Positions 50,425 to 57,318 of a stretch of DNA of 57,318 nucleotides are shown here, one piece after another. The DNA comes from a bacterium (GTDB lineage Bacteria; Chloroflexota; Dormibacteria; Aeolococcales; Aeolococcaceae), in NCBI GenBank assembly GCA_014874355.1, contig JACWAJ010000054.1, positions 1-57,318 of the forward strand, read 5' to 3'. Positions within the stretch are counted from its first letter, which is position 1. Every line of letters begins with the position of its first letter. A program made the position numbers and the translations under genes. Under the pieces are notes generated by a model. It was not told the origin of the DNA. It was given only the letters and a program-made list of their open reading frames with translations, and did no database searches.

Positions 50425-51198
50425 GTGTGCACTCTCTTGTGGGCGTGGCGTCTAGTCCCCGGCGCACCGGTTATCCTCGCCGGTAACCGGGATGAGTTGC
50501 GTACGCGGCCGGCCGATCCGCCGCAGCGGCTCAGCAGCAGTCCGCTGATCTTTGGTGGGCGTGACCGTCTGGCGGGGGGTACCTGGCTGGCGGTCGATCC
50601 AGTTCACGGACGTGTGGTGGCCGTCACCAACCGTCGTCACGAGGGGGGGATGCACCGCGATCCCGCGTTGCGTTCTCGCGGTGAGCTACCGCTACAACTC
50701 CTCGCCCAACTCGATGACGCTGCCGTTCGCTGCCACCTCGAGGCGCTGGATCCGCAGCAGTACAACCCTGTCAACATCCTCTACCTGTCCCGAGGCGCGG
50801 CCTTCTGGACGGCGTTGGATCCCCAATACGGGCGTCGTTTCGAAGTGATGGGGGAGGGCATTCACGTTCTGACGCTCTTTAACCCCGACGCTGTCAGAAG
50901 CCCCAAAGACCAGCGCCTGACGGCGATGGTGGCGGCAGTTGTCGCCAAACCGCTTACGGCTACATCCGTACTCGGCCACTTCGAAGCGGTGCTACGCGAC
51001 CATGGCCGTTCGGCGCTCGACCCCGAGGATGCCGTCTGCGTGCATACGGAGATGTACGGGACGGTGTCGAGTTCCAGCGTTGTCGTGGAGGCCGATGGGA
51101 ACGTCACGTACCGTCATGCCGAGGGCCAAGCGTGTTCCACACCATACCTACACGTCGCGATCGGGTTCCCCTCAGACGGAGAGGTCGCGACGCACTGA
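50425..51198 (+). CDS. NRDE/TANGO2-family protein
   Basis: MCTLLWAWRLVPGAPVILAGNRDELRTRPADPPQ...GGRDRLAGGTWLAVDPVHGRVVAVTNRR. Confidence 0.87.
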   Translation: MCTLLWAWRLVPGAPVILAGNRDELRTRPADPPQRLSSSPLIFGGRDRLAGGTWLAVDPVHGRVVAVTNRRHEGGMHRDPALRSRGELPLQLLAQLDDAAVRCHLEALDPQQYNPVNILYLSRGAAFWTALDPQYGRRFEVMGEGIHVLTLFNPDAVRSPKDQRLTAMVAAVVAKPLTATSVLGHFEAVLRDHGRSALDPEDAVCVHTEMYGTVSSSSVVVEADGNVTYRHAEGQACSTPYLHVAIGFPSDGEVATH

Positions 51199-51666
51199 CA
51201 GCGGCTGAGGGCCGGCCATCCGCCGTTTCTGAATGGCATCAAATTCATGCAGCAGGTCGATGCGTTGCTCCATGAGGTTCCGTCGCTGATCCGTTAGCTG
51301 GGTCAATCCGAGGTCGGCGGCTCGCAGGGTGCCGATGTCTTGCTCGATGGCCGCCCGTTCGTCCTGAACGTGGTGGATGACGTTCTTGGGGTCACGGTAG
51401 AAGCCGAACTCGATGCCTTGCTTTCGAGAGGCATGTTCGCCGAGCGCGACAATGCCTTCGCCGGGCCGGTGTGGCACTTTCGCCGCTGCTTCGGCAAAGC
51501 GCTGGCGCATGGTGGGGGTGATGACGTTCATGCGTCTGGCGCGCGTGACCACTGGCAACGACCGCAGGAACTGCCTCCCGCGGTCGAGGCGGGCGTCCAG
51601 AGACAGTGTCGGCCTACGAGCCATGGCTCCGACACTAGGCAGGCCAGACGGACAAAGCACGGACAA
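51172..51666 (-). CDS. Hypothetical protein
   Basis: 164-aa ORF with charged, coiled-coil-like composition, between convergent/divergent neighbours. Confidence 0.45.
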   Translation of the reverse strand: MSVLCPSGLPSVGAMARRPTLSLDARLDRGRQFLRSLPVVTRARRMNVITPTMRQRFAEAAAKVPHRPGEGIVALGEHASRKQGIEFGFYRDPKNVIHHVQDERAAIEQDIGTLRAADLGLTQLTDQRRNLMEQRIDLLHEFDAIQKRRMAGPQPLSVRRDLSV

Positions 51667-51691
51667 TGCCGAGCTGTCGATAATCGTTGCA

Positions 51692-52669
51692 ATGTCCGAC
51701 GCTGCGCTTGTCCTGATCTGTGGCGATGAGCCCTATCTGGTTGACGCCAGCGCGAAGGAATGGCGAACCCGTGCCGCGTCGGCGCAACTCGAAGTTGAGA
51801 TCTTCGACGCACCGACCAAACTCGAGGGACTGGCCCGGGCTCTGGCCGAGGTTCCCATGTTCGACCCTGAGCGCGTTGTCGTCCTCCGCGATCCGCCGCA
51901 ACTTGGCGTGGGCGCACGGCGCGGTGCCGACTCTGCCGAGACATTGCTGGCGGCGCTGGCGAACCGGGCGCCCACCACCGCTGTCTGCATCGTCAACCAT
52001 GCTCCTTTGGCGGCGACACATCCAATTCGTGAGGCCGTCGCCAAACTCGGAGGCGAGGTCATCGAACACCGTCGTTTGCGGGGGCGCGAGCTGCGGATGT
52101 GGCTCGAAACCGAAGCCCGCAATCGCGATCTGCGGCTTGCCGCGGCCGGCATCGAGCACCTGCTGGCCACTGTGGACCCCGACCTGGGCATGCTTGCCGG
52201 TGAACTCGACAAGCTGGCGGCATTTGCCGCGGGCAGTCCGATCGCGCACTCCGATCTAGTGCGGCTTGTGGCAGGCGACGTCCATGTGGAGATATGGAAC
52301 GTCATCGAGTGGCTGCTCGGTCCCTCACCTGGGCGTGGCGTTGCCGCGGTCGATGCGCTGCTTGCCGAGGGTCGGCCGGCGGCCTACTTGATTGCCAGCT
52401 TTGCCGGCCAGGTGCGGGATCTCGTTGCGGTGCGGGCGCTGCTCAGCGAGAAGCGCGCTACATCTGCGGCGGTTGCCTCAGCCCTTCGATTGCCCTCCTG
52501 GCGGGCCGACAGGCTCGTACGCCAGGCCCGGCGGCTGCCGGGGCGTGTCAGCGTGGGCTGGTTACGCGAGTTGCAGCAGATCGATACCGCTACGAAAGCC
52601 GGCGAGGTCGACGACGCCGAAGCGTTGCGCATCTTCGCCCGGCGTGCGGCGGCGACGCTCGCCGGATAA
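51692..52669 (+). CDS. holA: DNA polymerase III delta subunit
   Basis: ALVLICGDEPYLVDASAKEWR...FDPERVVVLRDPP...RELRMWLETEARNRDLRL; followed by rpsT. Confidence 0.87.
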   Translation: MSDAALVLICGDEPYLVDASAKEWRTRAASAQLEVEIFDAPTKLEGLARALAEVPMFDPERVVVLRDPPQLGVGARRGADSAETLLAALANRAPTTAVCIVNHAPLAATHPIREAVAKLGGEVIEHRRLRGRELRMWLETEARNRDLRLAAAGIEHLLATVDPDLGMLAGELDKLAAFAAGSPIAHSDLVRLVAGDVHVEIWNVIEWLLGPSPGRGVAAVDALLAEGRPAAYLIASFAGQVRDLVAVRALLSEKRATSAAVASALRLPSWRADRLVRQARRLPGRVSVGWLRELQQIDTATKAGEVDDAEALRIFARRAAATLAG

Positions 52670-52678
52670 CCCCGGCCG

Positions 52679-53158
52679 TCAGGACTTCTTGGTCGTACTC
52701 GTGTGTGCGGTGGCTGCCTTGGCGCCCGGCTTCGGCGCGGCCGTTGCTTTGACGCCCGGCTTCCGCGCAGCAGTTGCCTTCGCCTTGGTCGCCGGCTTCT
52801 TGGCGGCTGCCGTCTTGGCCTTGCCGGCAGTGCCCTTGCGGCCGCCGGCTGCGATGGCACGGGCCGCGCTCTGATCGGTGGCCTCGGTGTGATGCATGAT
52901 CTTGGTGGCCATTGACATCAGGCGCGACTTGCGGCGGTCGGCGTTGTTGCGATGCAGGATCCCCTTCTCCGCGGCGCGATCGAGCGCTTTGATGGCCCCC
53001 TTGAGGGTGGCCGCCATATCGAGCTCTTCGCCCTGGCCGAGAACCGCTTGCCTGGCTTTGGAGACATAGGTTCGAACCGAGGAGCGAACCGTACGATTGC
53101 GGATGCGCTTGCGTTCGCTAGCGCGGATGCTCTTGCGGGCGGAACGAGAGTTGGCCAC
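52679..53158 (-). CDS. rpsT: 30S ribosomal protein S20 with long Lys/Ala/Pro-rich C-terminal tail
   Basis: MANSRSARKSIRASERKRIRNRTVRSSVRTYVSKARQAV...IKALDRAAEKGILHRNNADRRKSRLM; tail KKPATKAKATAARKPGVKATAAPKPGAK. Confidence 0.93.
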   Translation of the reverse strand: MANSRSARKSIRASERKRIRNRTVRSSVRTYVSKARQAVLGQGEELDMAATLKGAIKALDRAAEKGILHRNNADRRKSRLMSMATKIMHHTEATDQSAARAIAAGGRKGTAGKAKTAAAKKPATKAKATAARKPGVKATAAPKPGAKAATAHTSTTKKS

Positions 53159-53264
53159 AGGTCTCCTGAACTTCGAGAAGGGGGCGTCGCCCCAGGCTTA
53201 AGTGACACCCTATGGTGCCGTCACGCCCACAGGGGCATAGATTCGGGAGTATACAAGGCAAGCG

Positions 53265-54152
53265 ATGCTCATCGTCCGTGCCCATGCCAAACTCAACCTC
53301 GGTCTCGCTGTCACGGCGCGCCGCGATGACGGCTGGCACGACATCGACAGCGTCATCGTCCCGCTCGACTGGCACGATCTCGTGGGGGTCGAACTGCATC
53401 CCGCCGGGGCGGGCTCTCTCATTGCACGCCTCCGGGTCACGGGCCCTGGCGCCGCCCTGGTACCGCCGGGCCCCGGCAACCTGGCACAGCGGGCCGCGGA
53501 AGCAGTCTTACGCCTGGTTGACGCCAGTGTCGACGTGTGGCTCGACAAGCACCTGCCGGTGGCTGCGGGGCTGGGCGGGGGCTCGGCCGATGCCGCGGCA
53601 GTGTTGCGAGCGGTTGCCACGCTTGCGATAGAGCGGGGCCTGCCGGTTGACGCTCTGGCGCTGGACCGCATCGCCGCCGAACTGGGCAGTGACGTCCCTG
53701 CCGTCATGGCATCGCGGCCGGTACGGGTTCGCGGTCGCGGGGACCAACTCTTGAGGTTTGGCGCTGTCCCACTTTTTGTTGCGGTTGCCGTGGCGGGCTC
53801 CAGTGCGACGCCGGCCACCTATGCCGAGTTGCGCCCCGATGAGATGGGTGAGACGGCGCGCATTGCGGATCTGGCGGCGGCTGTGACCAAGGGCCGGCCG
53901 GCCGACGCTCTTTGCGGCAGTGCGCTCGAGGCTGCTGCCTGCCGCGTGAACCCCGAGCTTGCGGCCTCGCTTCAGTGCTTGCGCGCAGCAACTGCACCCG
54001 TGATCTGGCACCTGACTGGCAGCGGTGGCGCGGCCTTCTCGATCACCTCCGACCCTGCCGGTGCGGCAGTGCTGGCACAACGCGCAATGGAGCTGGGCCT
54101 GCAGGCGCGCGCCTGCCATTCCGATGTTCGTTCACTGGCGGTTCGGACTTGA
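53265..54152 (+). CDS. ispE: 4-diphosphocytidyl-2-C-methyl-D-erythritol kinase
   Basis: AHAKLNLGLAVTARRDDGWHDIDSVIVPLD; LPVAAGLGGGSADAAAVLRA; LTGSGGAAFSI. Confidence 0.92.
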   Translation: MLIVRAHAKLNLGLAVTARRDDGWHDIDSVIVPLDWHDLVGVELHPAGAGSLIARLRVTGPGAALVPPGPGNLAQRAAEAVLRLVDASVDVWLDKHLPVAAGLGGGSADAAAVLRAVATLAIERGLPVDALALDRIAAELGSDVPAVMASRPVRVRGRGDQLLRFGAVPLFVAVAVAGSSATPATYAELRPDEMGETARIADLAAAVTKGRPADALCGSALEAAACRVNPELAASLQCLRAATAPVIWHLTGSGGAAFSITSDPAGAAVLAQRAMELGLQARACHSDVRSLAVRT

Positions 54153-54202
54153 CCCAGGCTCAGCTATCCTCACCGCATGGTTGTGGCTGACGGGTTACTG
54201 AT

Positions 54203-55657
54203 TTGAGTGGGCTGAATCCCCCCGCAGACCAGGACATCGTCGTGATCGGTGCCACGGGCGATCTGGCGGCCCGCAAGCTAATCCCTGCCCTGTACAACCT
54301 GAGCGTTGACGGGCTCCTGCCTCGCGGCGGGGACATCGTGGGAGTGGCACCCTCGCCCTGGGCCGACGACGTTTTTCGCGACCACGCCAAGGCCGGTGTC
54401 ACGCAGTTCTCGAGAACCGGCATATCCGAACCGGCATTTCGCGATTTTGCCAAGCGACTGCGCTACGTTTCAGCCGGTGCCAATGGCGACCTCGGGCCGC
54501 TGCGGTCGGCGCTGACGCGGGACCACCGGCTGGTCTATCTCGCGGTGCGGCCCTCGTCGCTCTACCCCTTGATCAAGGGGCTGGCCACCGCCGGTCTGGC
54601 GGAGGGAACCTCGATCGTTGCGGAGAAGCCGTTCGGCCACAATCTGGTGTCGGCTCGGGCACTCAACGTGGCTCTCCACAAGGTGGTTCCCGAGGAGCGG
54701 ATATTTCGCATAGACCACTACCTGGGCAAGGAGACCGTCCAGAACCTACTCGTCTTTCGCTTTGGCAACTCTCTATTTGAAAGGGTGTGGAACCGGGACG
54801 CCATCGCCCAAGTCGAGATCACCGTGGCGGAATCACTGGGTGTCGAGCATCGCGGGGCTTTCTACGAGGAGACCGGCGCTATCCGCGACATCGTCCAGAA
54901 CCACCTTATGCAGTTGCTCATGGTGGCGACCATGGAGCCGCCGACATCGTTTGACGCCGAGGCCATCCGCAACGAGAAGATCCAGGTGCTGCGGGCGCTG
55001 AACCCCGTCAACCCCAAGGATGTCGTGCGGGGCCAGTATTCCGGCGGCACGGTGGATGGGATGCAAGTTACCGGTTACCGCCACGAGACAGGCGTGGCCC
55101 GCGACTCGGATACCGAGACCTATGCCGCGATGCGTTTGAACATCGATTCCTGGCGCTGGTCGGGTGTGCCGTTTCTGATCCGAACCGGCAAGCGGCTCAA
55201 GGCTCGCGACACGCGCATCGTCATCGTTTTTCGCGATGCTCCGCTGCAACTCTTCCGCCAGTATGGGGTGCAGCACGTCGACAACAATCAACTGGTAGTT
55301 CACATCCAGCCCGACGAGGGCATTGCGCTGAGCTTTGTCGCCAAGCGACCGGGACCGGATGTCATGACCCAGACGGTGGGCATGAATTTCAGCTACGGGA
55401 CGTCGTTCAAATCATCGCCGCCGGAAGCCTACGAGCGTCTGCTGCACGATGCGCTCAATGCCGACCACACGCTCTTTATTCGCGAAGACGAGGTCGAGCG
55501 TGGCTGGGAAGTACTCCAGCCGGTGCTGGACAATCCTCCGCATGTGGCCATGTACAAGTCGGGAAGCTGGGGCCCGGAAGGGGCCGGCCGCATCGCCAAG
55601 CCGAGGCATTGGCATGACCCGGTGGACTTGCACCTGACGGGGGGGGGTGGGGCTTGA
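54203..55657 (+). CDS. zwf: Glucose-6-phosphate 1-dehydrogenase
   Basis: VVIGATGDLAARKLIPALYNL; FRIDHYLGKETVQNLLVFRFGN; VPFLIRTGKRLKARDTRIVIVF. Confidence 0.95.
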   Translation: MSGLNPPADQDIVVIGATGDLAARKLIPALYNLSVDGLLPRGGDIVGVAPSPWADDVFRDHAKAGVTQFSRTGISEPAFRDFAKRLRYVSAGANGDLGPLRSALTRDHRLVYLAVRPSSLYPLIKGLATAGLAEGTSIVAEKPFGHNLVSARALNVALHKVVPEERIFRIDHYLGKETVQNLLVFRFGNSLFERVWNRDAIAQVEITVAESLGVEHRGAFYEETGAIRDIVQNHLMQLLMVATMEPPTSFDAEAIRNEKIQVLRALNPVNPKDVVRGQYSGGTVDGMQVTGYRHETGVARDSDTETYAAMRLNIDSWRWSGVPFLIRTGKRLKARDTRIVIVFRDAPLQLFRQYGVQHVDNNQLVVHIQPDEGIALSFVAKRPGPDVMTQTVGMNFSYGTSFKSSPPEAYERLLHDALNADHTLFIREDEVERGWEVLQPVLDNPPHVAMYKSGSWGPEGAGRIAKPRHWHDPVDLHLTGGGGA

Positions 55658-56601
55658 AACGGCGACTTGTCGGCGTGGACATTGGCGGCACCAACATCCG
55701 TGCCGCCGTGGCGACCGGGGTGACCAGCTTTGTCGATCATGTGTCCCTCCGTACGCCTGCTGCCGATGGACCCGATGCGGTACTCGATGCCGTTTCAGAC
55801 GCGGTCTGGGCCGCCTGCCCGGGCGGGACGCCCGATGGTGTGGCGGTAGGAATTCCCGGTCCGCTCGACCCTGACACGGGAGTTGTGTTCGCGGCACCTC
55901 AACTCAAGGGATGGACCGACGTTGACGCCGCAACTCGCCTGGCCAAACTCGTGGGTTGCCACGTTGTGGTGCACAACGACGCCAGCCTTGCCGGCTACGC
56001 CGAATGGGTTGCCGGGGCCGGCAAGGGCGCTCGCCACATGATCTTCATCACGGCCAGTACCGGCATTGGTGGGGGACTGGTGGTCAATGGCGAACTCATC
56101 AGCGGTCGTGCGGGCACTGCCGGTGAGATCGGGCACATGCCGCTCGGCACCGACTACCCGGCGTGCGCGCAGGGCCACGCGGGGTGTTTGGAAGGGACGG
56201 CGTCAGGTGCGGCGATCGCTCGCCGCGCCAAGGAAGCCATTGCCCGGGGAGAAAAGACGGTGCTCGCGGCCCTCGATCTCGCCCTGGTCGATGCCGCAGC
56301 CGTGATGCGGGCCGCGCAGGCCGGCGACTCCGTGTCTTGCCGCCTCTGGCATGACGCCGGGCGTGCACTGGGTCGCGCCGTCGGTGGCCTCATCAACCTT
56401 CTGAGCCCCGAGATTGTGGTCATCGGCGGGGGATTGATAAATGCGGGGGAACTGCTCTTCGATCCGCTTCGGGCGGGGGTTGGCGAAATCGCCTTCGAGG
56501 TTCCCACCAAACAATGCCGCATCGTGCAAGCCGGTTTGGGTACCGATGCCGGCCTGGTCGGCGCCGTCGCCTGGGCAGTGCACAGTTTTGGTGAGGGTTG
56601 A
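55654..56601 (+). CDS. ROK-family glucokinase
   Basis: LVGVDIGGTNIRAAV; VVHNDASLAGYAEWVAGAGKGARHMIFITASTGIGGGLVVNGELISGRAGTAGEIGHMPL; CAQGHAGCLEG. Confidence 0.92.
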   Translation: MKRRLVGVDIGGTNIRAAVATGVTSFVDHVSLRTPAADGPDAVLDAVSDAVWAACPGGTPDGVAVGIPGPLDPDTGVVFAAPQLKGWTDVDAATRLAKLVGCHVVVHNDASLAGYAEWVAGAGKGARHMIFITASTGIGGGLVVNGELISGRAGTAGEIGHMPLGTDYPACAQGHAGCLEGTASGAAIARRAKEAIARGEKTVLAALDLALVDAAAVMRAAQAGDSVSCRLWHDAGRALGRAVGGLINLLSPEIVVIGGGLINAGELLFDPLRAGVGEIAFEVPTKQCRIVQAGLGTDAGLVGAVAWAVHSFGEG

Positions 56602-56830
56602 TAGCCGTACTGCGAACGTCGCGATTGGGCGCCAAATGTCCGCCTTCTCCTGCTGTAATGACACAGAGTCAGGGCATAAATACAAGGAGATGAGAGCGCA
56701 TAACCCATGTCCAGTGACACGGTTTCCTCCCCCTCCATTCGCCACCTGGCGAGCCCCTCTGTGTCAATAATCCTTGAGACACCTCCTCTCCTTTTATTAG
56801 CGAGCATGAGGGCGTACCAAGGAGCACACG

Positions 56831-57223
56831 ATGACAACGGAGATCTACCCGGCGCGTCCGACTTTGGAGACCAGCACAGCGCCTGACCCAGAGGTCATGG
56901 AGCGCCCCCAGCGGCGGCGTTTCACGGCGGAGTACAAGATGTCAATCGTTCGACATGCGGATGCCTGCACGCGTAAGGGGGAGGTTGGTGCACTACTGCG
57001 CCGGGAGGGCCTGTACGCCTCGGCGCTCACCGAGTGGCGACAGTAGCGCGACAGTGGCGGACTGGATGCCGATCGGAAGCGCGGACGCAAACCCACGCCT
57101 GCAGCGGTTGTCGAGAACGCCGCTCTGAAGCGCCAAGTGGCGAAGCTCACCAAGGAACTGGCTGCGACCAGGATGGTGGTGGGGATCGCCCTCGAGAGTG
57201 CAGAGCCGAGGACCACGCCGTGA
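56831..57223 (+). pseudogene. IS3-family transposase OrfA with in-frame amber codon at 57044-57046
   Basis: MERPQRRRFTAEYKMSIVRHADACTRKGEVGALLRREGLYASALTEWRQ*RDSGGLDADRKRGRKPTPAAVVENAALKRQVAKLTKELAAT. Confidence 0.82.
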
Positions 57224-57318
57224 TAGATGCATCTGTTGTGCAGTTGGCGCCCACAGTGGGGACTGCGGCTGCATGTCGAGCGTTGCACACCAGCCGCGCC
57301 GGCGTGTACCGGCGGAGA
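57220..57318 (+). CDS. IS3-family transposase OrfB, N-terminus only (runs off window)
   Basis: GTG start: VIDASVVQLAPTVGTAAACRALHTSRAGVYRR; 4-bp overlap with the orfA stop. Confidence 0.65.
   Translation, partial: MIDASVVQLAPTVGTAAACRALHTSRAGVYRRR

Larger units (their letters stand above)
56757..57318 (+). mobile_element. IS3-family insertion sequence, left part (left boundary estimated)
   Basis: orfA-like HTH protein followed by a 4-bp-overlapping orfB start; AT-richer leader; window ends inside orfB. Confidence 0.7.

Noticed and set aside
57044-57046. TAG recoding (amber reassignment) in this organism
   Set aside because: TAG is used as a normal terminator at several confident genes; a point mutation in one IS copy is simpler.

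Overview
57.3 kb of high-GC bacterial DNA that reads as mostly ordinary chromosome. Recognisable blocks: fatty-acid and propionate oxidation (crotonases, two acyl-CoA dehydrogenases, thiolase, an EMO/FadF-like Fe-S membrane oxidoreductase, mce-mutA-pccB, sucCD); a compact group-3b-like [NiFe]-hydrogenase operon containing a stand-alone cNMP-binding protein and followed by an acetate transporter; an R3H/AAA-tmk-darA (c-di-AMP receptor) block; holA-rpsT; ispE-zwf-glk; a B12-dependent ribonucleotide reductase; a tyrosine phenol-lyase-type enzyme; and two tRNAs (Arg-CCT, Pro-CGG). The most unusual feature is a 182-bp repeat with terminal inverted repeats (35821-36002; a second, 118/120-identical copy at 1-120 is cut by the window edge). 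Its CTAG tips supply the TAG stop codons of all three visible flanking genes. Conceptual removal of one CTAG gives two convergent genes that shared a single palindromic CTAG, which suggests a small mobile element targeting CTAG stop codons. A small accessory patch (33.6-36.9 kb) carries a MazEF-like module with tandem operator-like repeats over its start codon and an orphan CdiI-like immunity gene. The window ends in an IS3-family element whose orfA has an in-frame amber codon. Two genes (RDD-SpoIIM, adenine deaminase) are broken by four 1-nt frameshifts, each repairable by lengthening a short G/C run, so assembly error must be excluded before calling them pseudogenes. Family calls come from reading motifs and remembered family sequences; no database search was run. 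Taxonomy cannot be fixed from this window (Chloroflexota, Dormibacterota or Actinomycetota-like are all possible).
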